Source: Phycisphaerales bacterium
GTDB taxonomy: Bacteria; Planctomycetota; Phycisphaerae; Phycisphaerales; SM1A02
Direction: 5' to 3'
NCBI GenBank assembly: GCA_020427625.1
Contig: JAGQOI010000209.1
Coordinates: 1 to 10,025 of the forward strand
DNA length: 10,025 nt
This document shows, piece after piece, positions 1-6,777 of this stretch. The notes under the pieces are model-generated. The model was not told the origin of the DNA. It was given only the letters and a program-made list of their open reading frames with translations, and did not search any database. The first letter of the stretch is position 1. Each line of letters begins with the position of its first letter. The position numbers and the translations under genes are program-made.

Positions 1-975
1 GAAGTTCTTGACGCAGAGCTGGTCGTAGCGATCCCACGGATACGGCACGCCGAAGCGTTCCTCGAAGAGGTCGATCATCTCGCCGGTGCGCCCGAAGGTC
101 CCGAGGATGTCCGCCGCCGTGCCCCGCTGACCCCACACCTGCATGTCGACGCGGTCGTGGGGAATGCGCACGATGTCGAACTCGCCGATGACGAGCGAGA
201 CGAGGTAGCTCACGTGCGGTCGCTCCTGGAGGTAGTGCCACACCGCGCGATCGTCGCGGACGTCGTGGGAGACGAGGCGCCCGTTGGACGACACGGCGAA
301 ACGGGCCGGCACGTCGACGATGAGCTCCGTCGCCAGTCGCTCGTTGGGGAAGTCGTGCGCGATGAACCAGTGCCGGTTCGTGTCGCTCTGACCCTGCGTG
401 TGAACCTCCGCGGTGTAGCCGACCTCCGGCGCCGCCGGCGTGAAGACCATGCCGTCGACGGGATCCGCGCAGACGTAGTCGAAGCCGAGGGCGTACTCGC
501 GGGCGGGATCGAGCGGGCCGGGGAAGCGGAGCGTGAGGGTGTTGCCGTCGTGATAGTGTTCGACCGCGTGGCCGTCGAGCGTCGCCGCGCGAATGTCGAG
601 CCCGACCGCGTCCAGCGTGAGCCCGTCGACGCCGGGCCCGATCGGCCGGAACCGGAGGGTCTCGGTCGCGACGAACCGGGCGTCGTCGAGGTCCTCGAAG
701 CGCATCTCGAGGGTCATGTGGAGGTAGTCGACGAGTCGGTCGGGCGCGAAGTGCCGGAGGTCGCGTCCGGTCTGCTCGTCGTACAGGTCGCCCGCGGCGG
801 CGCCGGCGGCGCGTTCGAGGCGCCCGTGCAGGCACGAGTCGTGCTCGGCCCATCCGGTCTCGTTCGACGTCTCCTCGGCGCCCCGGGCGGCGAGGACCGG
901 GAGTCCCGCCAGGAGGGCGACGGCGGCGGAAGCGGCGAGGATCGACGGTGAACGCGGGGGATGGGACCGGACCAT
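1..975 (-). CDS. M1-family aminopeptidase, exported, N-terminal part (runs off the left edge)
   Basis: The first 325 residues of a zinc aminopeptidase of the M1 (gluzincin) family, which removes N-terminal amino acids from peptides. Residues about 1-33 form a signal peptide: a short basic start, an alanine/leucine-rich core (ILAASAAVALLAGLPVLAA) and a small-residue cleavage region before AEE, so the enzyme is probably exported. The rest matches the N-terminal beta-saddle domain: TQGQ...NRHWFIAHDFPNERL at about 193-214, VSSNGRL at 228-234, and PYPWDRYDQ at 311-319, which in this family directly precedes the catalytic domain. The substrate-binding GxMEN and zinc-binding HExxH motifs would lie beyond the edge, so activity cannot be judged. 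The ATG at 975 is supported by GGAG at 983-986, seven bases upstream. It is transcribed away from pyrG; a weak -10 (TATGCT on the minus strand, 1026-1021) lies upstream, without a convincing -35. Family assignment is secure; substrate range is unknown. Confidence 0.88.
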   Translation of the reverse strand, partial: MVRSHPPRSPSILAASAAVALLAGLPVLAARGAEETSNETGWAEHDSCLHGRLERAAGAAAGDLYDEQTGRDLRHFAPDRLVDYLHMTLEMRFEDLDDARFVATETLRFRPIGPGVDGLTLDAVGLDIRAATLDGHAVEHYHDGNTLTLRFPGPLDPAREYALGFDYVCADPVDGMVFTPAAPEVGYTAEVHTQGQSDTNRHWFIAHDFPNERLATELIVDVPARFAVSSNGRLVSHDVRDDRAVWHYLQERPHVSYLVSLVIGEFDIVRIPHDRVDMQVWGQRGTAADILGTFGRTGEMIDLFEERFGVPYPWDRYDQLCVKNF

Positions 976-1060
976 AGGCACACTCCGACTGACGGCGGGC
1001 GGCATGCCGGCCGTGTCCAGAGCATACCGTCGGCATCCCGTCGGGATCCCCGTTTCCGGG

Positions 1061-1089
1061 CCGACGCGCACCACCGGCCGTGATACACT
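1061..1089 (+). promoter_or_regulatory. Putative pyrG promoter giving a leaderless or nearly leaderless mRNA
   Basis: TACACT at 1084-1089 resembles a sigma70 -10 and is identical to the -10 proposed for the tRNA gene in this window. A weak -35 (CCGACG, 1061-1066) lies 17 bases upstream. The expected transcription start falls at about 1095-1097, on the pyrG ATG itself. No Shine-Dalgarno sequence is usefully placed before that ATG. The -10 is reasonable; the -35 is poor. Confidence 0.4.
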
Positions 1090-1094
1090 AGGTA

Positions 1095-2969
1095 ATGCCC
1101 CCGTCAAACCGCTCCTCCTCCGACGTCAAGGCCGATCCCGGATTCCTCGCCCAGTTCGGACGGTCCGACGAGACGACCGAGTTCTACTCGCCGATCCCGG
1201 ACGGCTACCAGCGCGGCCGTCACCGGTACGTCGTCGTCGTCGGCACCGTGATGTCCGGACTCGGCAAGGGCATCTTCAGTTCCTCCGTCGCCAAGCTGCT
1301 CAAGGACAAGGGTCTGAGCGTGGCGCCGATCAAGATGGAGGGATACCTGAACATCGATTCGGGCACCCTCAATCCCTACCGGCACGGCGAGGTCTTCGTC
1401 CTCGATGACGGCACCGAGTGCGACATGGACCTCGGCACCTACGAGCGCATGCTCGACCAGAACCTGTCGCGCGCCAACTTCGTCACGTCCGGACAGATCT
1501 ACACCGAGATCCTCGAACGTGAACGGCGCGGCGGGTACCTCGGGCGCGACGTGCAGATGATCCCGCACGTCACCGGCGAGGTGAAGCGACGCATCCGGAA
1601 GCTCGCGATGACCGGCGGACCCGACGGCGGACCGGCGGACGTCGTGTTCATCGAGGTCGGCGGCACGGTCGGCGACCACGAGAACGCGTTCTACATCGAG
1701 GCCCTGCGCGAACTCGCGTTCGAGGACGGACCGGAGTCGACGTGCTTCGTCGCGCTGACGTACGTGCTCGAGCCGCAGATTCTCGGCGAGCAGAAGTCCA
1801 AGGCGGCCCAGCTCGGCATCAAGCGGGTGATGGAGGCCGGCATCCAGCCGGACATCCTCGCGTGCCGCGCGCACAACCCGGTGACCGAGACCGTGCGTCA
1901 GAAGCTCGCGATGTTCTCCAACGTTCCGATGCACCGCGTGTTCTCGATGCACGATCGCGAGTCGATCTACACGATTCCGGAGGCGATGCGCGGCGAGGGC
2001 CTGGATCGCGAGATCCTCTCGATCCTCAACCTGCACAGTCGCGTGCATCCGGCCGCCGAGGATCGCGCCCGACGGCGCTGGGCGGAGTTCACGTCGCGAC
2101 TCACCGCGCCGCGCGCCCACACCATCACCATCGGGATCACCGGCAAGTATGCCGCGCTGCGCGACGCGTATGCGTCGATCGACAAGGCCATCGAACACGC
2201 CTCGACGCACCTGTCCGCGAACGTGGAGATCCGGTGGATCGACACCTCCGAGATCACCGCGGCCAACGTCGCGACCCACCTGCCCGTCGACGAGATCCAC
2301 GGGATCATCGTGCCCGGCGGGTTCGGCGAGCGCGGCATCGAGGGCAAGATCGCCTGCATCCAGCACGTGCGCAACCTCGGCCTGCCGTACCTCGGTCTCT
2401 GTCTCGGGTTCCAGATGGCGGTGATCGAGTACGCCCGTCACGTCCTGCATCTCGAGCGGGCGAACACGACCGAGGTCGATCCGCACGCCACGAATCCGGT
2501 CATCTCCGAGCTCCCCGAGCAGAAGAAGATCGAGGGCCTGGGCGGGACGATGCGTCTCGGCGCCCAGGACGTGGACCTCACGACCGATTCGCTCGCGTCC
2601 TTCCTCTACGACGGCGCGTCGACGGTGCGCGAGCGGTTCCGCCATCGCTACGAGGTCGACCCGAACTACATCGACGCGCTCACCGAAGGCGGACTCGTCT
2701 TCTCCGGACGTCACCCGCAGCATCCGATCATGCAGATCCTGGAGCTGCCGCAGACGGTGCATCCGTACTTCATCGCGGCCCAGTTCCATCCCGAACTGAC
2801 GAGCCGCCCGCTGCGACCGCAGCCGATGTTCATGGGCCTCATCGCGTCGGCGATCGCCCACGCCTCGCCCGATCTGCCTCGATCCGCGATCAGCGAACGC
2901 TGGCTGCGCGTGCCCCCGAAGAAGAACGGCGCCGAGGAGAACCACCACTCCTTCGTGCCGTCGGCCTGA
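1095..2969 (+). CDS. pyrG: CTP synthase (glutamine-hydrolysing), divergent long form
   Basis: Makes CTP from UTP, ATP and glutamine, the last step of de novo pyrimidine nucleotide synthesis in the cytosol. Synthetase domain about 42-330: P-loop SGLGKG with K58, Mg ligands D112 (DMDLG) and E187 (EVGGTVGD), which correspond to E. coli K18, D72 and E140. Class I glutamine amidotransferase domain about 345-590: PGGFGERG, nucleophile C436 in GLCLGFQ, and H565/E567 in QFHPEL. At 624 residues it is longer than the usual ~540-550, with about 40 extra residues before the first strand and about 30 at the C-terminus. The UTP/CTP loop, KTKPTQ in E. coli, reads KSKAAQ (234-239), and the KLDPY segment reads KMEGY (80-84). 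All catalytic residues are kept, so it should be active. The start is forced: an in-frame TAG lies at 1089-1091, and the next in-frame ATG (codon 53) is inside the P-loop motif. Confidence 0.96.
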   Translation: MPPSNRSSSDVKADPGFLAQFGRSDETTEFYSPIPDGYQRGRHRYVVVVGTVMSGLGKGIFSSSVAKLLKDKGLSVAPIKMEGYLNIDSGTLNPYRHGEVFVLDDGTECDMDLGTYERMLDQNLSRANFVTSGQIYTEILERERRGGYLGRDVQMIPHVTGEVKRRIRKLAMTGGPDGGPADVVFIEVGGTVGDHENAFYIEALRELAFEDGPESTCFVALTYVLEPQILGEQKSKAAQLGIKRVMEAGIQPDILACRAHNPVTETVRQKLAMFSNVPMHRVFSMHDRESIYTIPEAMRGEGLDREILSILNLHSRVHPAAEDRARRRWAEFTSRLTAPRAHTITIGITGKYAALRDAYASIDKAIEHASTHLSANVEIRWIDTSEITAANVATHLPVDEIHGIIVPGGFGERGIEGKIACIQHVRNLGLPYLGLCLGFQMAVIEYARHVLHLERANTTEVDPHATNPVISELPEQKKIEGLGGTMRLGAQDVDLTTDSLASFLYDGASTVRERFRHRYEVDPNYIDALTEGGLVFSGRHPQHPIMQILELPQTVHPYFIAAQFHPELTSRPLRPQPMFMGLIASAIAHASPDLPRSAISERWLRVPPKKNGAEENHHSFVPSA

Positions 2970-3028
2970 GGTCGACGCCCGGATCGCATGCAGGCGGCGT
3001 GCGGGCGGGACCGCGGATCGCGCGCGTT

Positions 3029-3047
3029 CCCGGGCGGGGTTCCCGGG
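3029..3047 (+). terminator. Weak GC hairpin after pyrG, possible terminator
   Basis: CCCGGG at 3029-3034 can pair with CCCGGG at 3042-3047 around a seven-base loop, 60 bases after the pyrG stop. There is no T-tract after it, and a short perfect GC stem is common by chance in such DNA. It ends just before the tRNA promoter. Termination here is a guess. Confidence 0.22.
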
Positions 3048-3051
3048 GGTC

Positions 3052-3079
3052 TTGACCATCGGGCCGGGCGGCCTACACT
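3052..3079 (+). promoter_or_regulatory. Sigma70-type promoter of the CAU tRNA gene
   Basis: TTGACC (3052-3057) and TACACT (3074-3079) are separated by 16 bases, the best promoter match in the window. The expected start is at about 3086, a few bases before the mature tRNA 5' end at 3091. The tRNA would therefore be transcribed independently of pyrG. Confidence 0.7.
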
Positions 3080-3090
3080 ACGCCTCTGTC

Positions 3091-3164
3091 GCCGATATAG
3101 CTCAGCTGGTTAGAGCGGGGGATTCATAAACCCCAGGTCGGTGGTTCGAGTCCACCTATCGGCA
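3091..3164 (+). tRNA. tRNA with CAU anticodon, probably elongator Met (Ile2 not excluded)
   Basis: A 74-nt cloverleaf can be drawn by hand. The acceptor stem GCCGATA/TATCGGC has seven perfect pairs, the D stem is GCTC/GAGC, the anticodon loop TTCATAA carries CAU, and the T arm GGTGG-TTCGAGT-CCACC is perfect. The discriminator is A73 and CCA is not encoded (TTT follows). G1 pairs with C72, so it is not a standard initiator tRNA. CAU can also belong to tRNA-Ile2, whose C34 is changed to lysidine by TilS; G4-C69 and A5-U68 do not match the C4-G69/C5-G68 pairs linked to TilS recognition in E. coli, so elongator Met is favoured. The anticodon stem has GGGG/CCCC but an A31-A39 mismatch next to the loop. 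Confidence 0.93.
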
Positions 3165-3510
3165 TTTCCGTCCCGTCTCCGGTCCGCAGACCGTCGAGGT
3201 GGGTGATGCGCGCCGGCGCCCGCCGCGCCGCGACGACCGCGAGGTCACGTGCGGGTCGCCGCGCATGGTTCACGGGTGCGGTCATGCGGCAATGCAATGT
3301 GGGGTGACGACCGGCGCGATGAGTCGTTCTTGCGCCTCGAGTTCGTCATCGCGGCACGAACGGGCCGTCACGGTGCCGTCGCGCCGGGGGTTCGGAATCG
3401 CGCGCGAAATCTGCGGGGCGTGCCGGGGAACATCCGACAAATACCCTAGACCTCGTGGGTCGCGTGCCATGTCGCGTGCGACCCCGCGTTCACTGCGAAC
3501 TCATCACTGC
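3165..3510. other. Gene-free stretch between the tRNA and the CsrA-fusion gene
   Basis: I see no convincing gene here. Open frames exist but have arginine/serine-rich low-complexity translations and no ribosome binding site. A small hairpin, CGGTC-CGCA-GACCG at 3180-3193, lies 16 bases after the tRNA and could help form its 3' end, but has no T-tract. TACCCT at 3442-3447 could be a -10 for the downstream gene, but no good -35 precedes it. The tRNA 3' end is not repeated here, so no attachment site is evident. The stretch may hold a long leader, an unrecognised small RNA, or nothing. Confidence 0.4.
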
Positions 3511-3578
3511 ATCAGCCGGGACCGCTGATCACGCCCGCAAGGGTATTCCTTTGTCTCCGCGCTCGGAGAGAGGTGGAG
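3511..3578 (+). promoter_or_regulatory. Candidate CsrA-binding leader with GGA motifs and strong ribosome binding site
   Basis: ATCAGC (3511-3516) pairs perfectly with GCTGAT (3524-3529) around the loop CGGGACC, which exposes a GGA at 3519-3521. Two more GGA motifs follow at 3565-3567 and 3575-3577. The last is part of the ribosome binding site GGAG (3575-3578), eight bases before the ATG, and GCTC (3561-3564) can pair with GAGC (3576-3579), presenting these motifs in a small hairpin. CsrA proteins bind GGA, preferably in hairpin loops, and block translation when one site overlaps the ribosome binding site. Since the gene that follows encodes a CsrA domain, autoregulation is a reasonable inference. 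It assumes transcription starts upstream of 3511. Confidence 0.4.
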
Positions 3579-3586
3579 CTGTCGTC

Positions 3587-4231
3587 ATGCTTGCGATCGA
3601 ACGTCAACCAGGTCATTCCGTTCTCATCGGACCGGATATTCGCATTCGGGTGCTCTCGGTCCGGAACGGACAGCGCGTCAAGCTGGGCATCGACGCACCG
3701 CGTTCGGTGCCGATCAATCGCGAGGAGATCGCCGACCGGGCGACGCCCCGCGATCGCGAGACGCACCACCTCGCGACCGAACGTCTGCGCGTGCTCGTCG
3801 TCGAGCCGGATGCGCGGCAGGCCGCGGTCCTGGCGGACGCCATCGACTCCACGGGCGGAGCGAGCGCGGAACTCGTGTCGGACAGCGTCGCAACGTTCGA
3901 GCTGTGCACGACGTCGGACGTCTCCCGGATCGCCGCCGACCGGCGGCATCTCGCCCAGCAGGCGCGGGGACTGCCCGATCTCATCGTGCTCAGCTCGAAC
4001 GTGTCCGACCTCTCGGTCCTCTGCATGCTCCGCGCGCTGCGTTCCATCCGCGCGCTGCACCTGACGCCCATCGCCGTGCTCGTCGAGGCCGACACCGACG
4101 ATGCCTCCATCCTCCGCCTGCTCGACGCCGGCGCGACGTCCTACGTCCGGTGCGGCGATGACGCCGAAGCCGTCGCCGCCGCGATCCGCCAGTTCGTCAC
4201 GTTCTGGTCCCCCCGACGCGCGAAGGCGTAG
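3587..4231 (+). CDS. CsrA RNA-binding domain fused to a degenerate receiver (pseudo-REC) domain
   Basis: A 214-residue two-domain protein. Residues 1-51 align along their whole length with CsrA, the dimeric regulator that binds GGA motifs in mRNA leaders: start MLAIERQPG, VLIG, IRIRVLSV, LGIDAP, and NREEI with R45 at the place of E. coli R44; R6 is kept, R7 is Q. Residues 52-65 are a charged linker. Residues 66-207 resemble a CheY-like receiver: RLRVLVVEPD as strand 1 with E73/D75 as the acidic pair, PDLIVLSSN as strand 3, TPIAVLVEA as strand 4, and DAGATSYVRC as strand 5. The phosphoacceptor Asp is replaced by S136, the conserved Thr by V166 and the Lys by C189, and the segment before strand 3 is longer than usual, so normal phosphorylation is unlikely. 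The ATG at 3587 is chosen because it gives the exact CsrA N-terminus and has GGAG eight bases upstream. Normal CsrA proteins are about 60-75 residues. Confidence 0.85.
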   Translation: MLAIERQPGHSVLIGPDIRIRVLSVRNGQRVKLGIDAPRSVPINREEIADRATPRDRETHHLATERLRVLVVEPDARQAAVLADAIDSTGGASAELVSDSVATFELCTTSDVSRIAADRRHLAQQARGLPDLIVLSSNVSDLSVLCMLRALRSIRALHLTPIAVLVEADTDDASILRLLDAGATSYVRCGDDAEAVAAAIRQFVTFWSPRRAKA

Positions 4232-4258
4232 CGGCGCGACGTTCGGTGCAGTGCATGC

Positions 4259-5476
4259 CTACCGTTCACCGATGCCGCCGCCCAGCCTTGTCAGGGCAAC
4301 CCGGCTGAAGATGGTGGTTGCGGCGCTGATGACAGCTCTCTGGCTGAGCTTCGAACCGGCAATATCGTACTCCGCGCGCTCAATGCGACCAGTGTGAACG
4401 ACACTGCTTCTCATGTCATAGGCCGCCTCTACGATTTGCTGGGTTCGCAATCGCTCGTCCCTCTTGCCTCCAAGACTTCTCGCTGCTGCCTCCGCGATCC
4501 TTCGCATTCGCTGTCGCTGCGTCCTCTCTGCAAGCAATATGTCGAACGCAAGGCCGAGATCCATGATTGCATCCGCAGGATAGTGCCATTGCATCGAGCC
4601 GAGAAACCTCGCGGCCGATCGCCAGAACTTGGCTCCTTGGGAAGCATTAAGGCCCCGAAACGCAGCAACGGCCGCGCGCGCAATGTCGCCGTCAATCGGC
4701 CGAAATGGAGAGAAAGAGTCCACTCGAATGCCTTCGGGGACAGCCGCCCTCATTGGCGATGGAATCACGCCCGGCATTGGTTGACGCCATGACGTCGCCG
4801 GAACGACGAAATCCAACTCAGGGTCGACGAACTCGAACCACTCACGAACCCACCAGATGGGCGATGGTCCGCAGAGCGCAAGGACGGGGACCAACCCTTC
4901 GAGCACGTCCATCGGTGGATCGATGTTCTTCTCCCATCTCCTTTCTGAGGTAGGCAGGGTCCGATGACAGACGATTGCTGCACGAAAGCGGCCGAACCCC
5001 CGCGGATCGAGCAGCGTTCCAAGCTCGCGAAGATGTTGGCGGAAACCGATCGCGCCGCTGCCACCGCGGCCCAGGTGGTCGAATGGAACGAGCGCACATC
5101 CAGCCCCCAGATCAATCCCGGATCGGAGCGAGAACTCTCCCGCCAGCGGCATGATCTGCAACACTTCTGCAGCACGCATGCGCTGCACCTTGCCGAGGAG
5201 GCTAGCCGCAGCTCCGGCACCGTGAAGACGTGCATATTCTTTCAGTGTCGCCGCAAGACGATCAACCTCAAGGATCGCCCCCCCGGGCCCCTTATAGACC
5301 TCCAGACCCTTTGCCATGGCGGGTATTTGTTGCAACAACTTCTTGACTTGGTCATCGGCATCCGCATGCGGAACATCATCGATCGCCTGCGACAATGCTG
5401 CCGCAAGCAATGAGTAGAATCCGTCATCAATCGTTCGGCTCGTCACGCTCTCACCGAGCATTCTGCAGACACTCAT
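4259..5476 (-). CDS. Uncharacterised protein with C-terminal ApeA-like HEPN domain (candidate RNase, possibly defence)
   Basis: A 405-residue protein with no overall family that I recognise. The C-terminal part, about 278-395, looks like an ApeA-type HEPN helical domain: KFWRSAARFL, then DLGLAFDILLAER, then AAYDMRSSVVHTG, with R356 and H361 forming the Rx4H motif of HEPN ribonucleases. Many HEPN proteins cut RNA in phage defence or toxin systems; whether this one does is inference. The N-terminal 270 residues hold mixed helical and strand segments, including a tryptophan-rich stretch IWWVREWFEF (207-216). No signal peptide or membrane segment is visible. The ATG overlaps the hutF stop as ATGA, suggesting coupled translation; no good ribosome binding site precedes it. 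Composition differs from its neighbours: visibly less GC, with frequent TTG, CTT, CAA, ATA and AGA codons. This points to recent acquisition. The 3' end faces the CsrA-fusion gene across 27 bp. Confidence 0.75.
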   Translation of the reverse strand: MSVCRMLGESVTSRTIDDGFYSLLAAALSQAIDDVPHADADDQVKKLLQQIPAMAKGLEVYKGPGGAILEVDRLAATLKEYARLHGAGAAASLLGKVQRMRAAEVLQIMPLAGEFSLRSGIDLGAGCALVPFDHLGRGGSGAIGFRQHLRELGTLLDPRGFGRFRAAIVCHRTLPTSERRWEKNIDPPMDVLEGLVPVLALCGPSPIWWVREWFEFVDPELDFVVPATSWRQPMPGVIPSPMRAAVPEGIRVDSFSPFRPIDGDIARAAVAAFRGLNASQGAKFWRSAARFLGSMQWHYPADAIMDLGLAFDILLAERTQRQRMRRIAEAAARSLGGKRDERLRTQQIVEAAYDMRSSVVHTGRIERAEYDIAGSKLSQRAVISAATTIFSRVALTRLGGGIGER

Positions 5477-6777
5477 TGCCAGTTCCGGCGCACGGGGCGC
5501 ACCCAGCGCCCGCCGACGCACGTGCCGGCGATCGTCTCGTTGCCGGTGCCGAGCATGATCGCATCGAGCAGGTCCGGCGCACTCGTGCCCGCGAGCGACG
5601 GATGCGTGAGGTCGATCGCGACGACGTCGGCGACGTGACCCGCTTCGATCCTCCCGGCCGGAATCCCGAGCGCCCGGGCGCCGTTGCGGGTGCCGATGCG
5701 CAGCAGGGCGCGGGCGACCTCGCCCGAGGCGTCGACGATCACCCCGCGACGCTCGCGGGCGAGACGCTGCACGTACTCCATCCACCGCAACTCCTCCATC
5801 GCGCACAGCCGCGCGTTGGAATCGGTGCCGAAACACAGCCGCGCACCCGAGTCGAGCATGCCCGGCACGTCCGCCAGGCCGTCGCCGAGATTGCCCTCCG
5901 TGAGCGGGCACAGGCACACGTTCGCGCCCGTCGCGGCATACGCGGCCATGTCCGCCGGATCCGTGTGCGTGCAGTGCACCGCCGTGAACCGCTGATCGAT
6001 CGGCAACGCGTCCAGCAGCGTGTGCATCGGCGTGCCGCCGTACGACGCCCGGCACGACTCGATCTCCTGACGTTGCTCCTCGACATGCATGTGGAACACG
6101 TGCCCGCGACGCACCGACTCCCGATGCAGCGCGACGATGTCCGCGAGCGGCACGGCGCGGATCGAGTGCGCCACGACCCCCATCGACTGCGTGCCGCCGA
6201 GCAGACGCGACGCGAGACGGTCGTACTGGCGCCAGTAGTCGTCGGTCGTGCGGACCATGAACCGACGCTGGCCACGCCCCAGCGGCTGCCCGATTCCGCC
6301 CGTCGTGTACATCGTGTTGAGCAGCACGAGACGGATCCCGGCGTCCGCGGCCGCGCGCAGGATGATGTCGTCGAACCCGAACCCGTCGCACGACGCATCG
6401 TGATGCAGGTAGTGGAACTCCCCCACCGTCGTCATGCCGGCGGCGAGCATCTCCTCGAACGCCTGGCGACTGATGGCGTAGATCGACTCGGCGGTCATCG
6501 TCTCGACGAGTTCGTACATCGCTTCCCGCCAGGTCCAGAAGCTGCCGGCGCCCTCCGGAAACCGTTCGCCGCGACCGCGCAGGCCGCGCTGGAAGGCGTG
6601 GGAATGGACGTTGACGAAACCCGGCAGCAGCGCGATGTCCGGGAGATGCTCGTCGTCGCGCGACGGCGTCGATTCGAGCGCGCTGATCATCCCGCCGTCA
6701 TCCACGGCGATGATGACATCACGCTCGAACGAGGACCCGGTCCAGGTGAGATCCGCTCTGATCCGACGCTTGCTCAT
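5473..6777 (-). CDS. hutF: Formimidoylglutamate deiminase
   Basis: Converts N-formimino-L-glutamate to N-formyl-L-glutamate and ammonia, in the histidine degradation route that avoids direct formimino hydrolysis. The 434-residue protein is a metal-dependent amidohydrolase: strand 1 motif VNVHSHAFQRGLRG with H58/H60, the HutF-typical FWTWREAMYE (80-89), HSIRAVP around H204, HMHVEEQ with H231 and E234, HCTHTDP (268-274) and the metal ligand D319 in FGTDSN. These cover the metal site and the substrate-contact residues known from HutF, and length is normal. The ATG at 6777 is supported by GGAG five bases upstream (6783-6786). The start overlaps the upstream deacylase stop and the stop overlaps the HEPN gene start, each as ATGA. 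No hutH, hutU, hutI or hutG is in the window. Confidence 0.94.
   Translation of the reverse strand: MSKRRIRADLTWTGSSFERDVIIAVDDGGMISALESTPSRDDEHLPDIALLPGFVNVHSHAFQRGLRGRGERFPEGAGSFWTWREAMYELVETMTAESIYAISRQAFEEMLAAGMTTVGEFHYLHHDASCDGFGFDDIILRAAADAGIRLVLLNTMYTTGGIGQPLGRGQRRFMVRTTDDYWRQYDRLASRLLGGTQSMGVVAHSIRAVPLADIVALHRESVRRGHVFHMHVEEQRQEIESCRASYGGTPMHTLLDALPIDQRFTAVHCTHTDPADMAAYAATGANVCLCPLTEGNLGDGLADVPGMLDSGARLCFGTDSNARLCAMEELRWMEYVQRLARERRGVIVDASGEVARALLRIGTRNGARALGIPAGRIEAGHVADVVAIDLTHPSLAGTSAPDLLDAIMLGTGNETIAGTCVGGRWVRPVRRNWQ

Noticed and set aside
1104..3059. A long minus-strand open frame opposite pyrG (651 residues)
   Set aside because: It mirrors pyrG codons in a GC-rich genome, and pyrG has unmistakable catalytic motifs throughout.
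3459..3479. Short direct repeat GTCGCGTGC
   Set aside because: Two nine-base copies in such GC-rich DNA are easily chance, and no further copies or palindrome were seen.
3199..3528. A possible 109-residue small gene after the tRNA
   Set aside because: It has no ribosome binding site, a low-complexity arginine/serine-rich translation, and overlaps the leader hairpin of the next gene.
3145..3586. The tRNA 3' end as an integration attachment site for the foreign-looking HEPN gene
   Set aside because: I could not find a repeat of the tRNA 3' end on the far side of the HEPN gene, and there is no integrase in the window.
4244..4271. CGGTG/CACCG pairing between the convergent CsrA-fusion and HEPN genes as a two-way terminator
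   Set aside because: The stem is only five or six pairs with an 18-base loop, no T-tracts flank it, and it reaches into the HEPN coding end.
4259..6391. A single 710-residue minus-strand open frame covering the HEPN gene and half of hutF
   Set aside because: Upstream of 5476 the frame only shadows hutF, with an arginine/histidine-rich translation. The recognisable protein begins at the ATG that overlaps the hutF stop.
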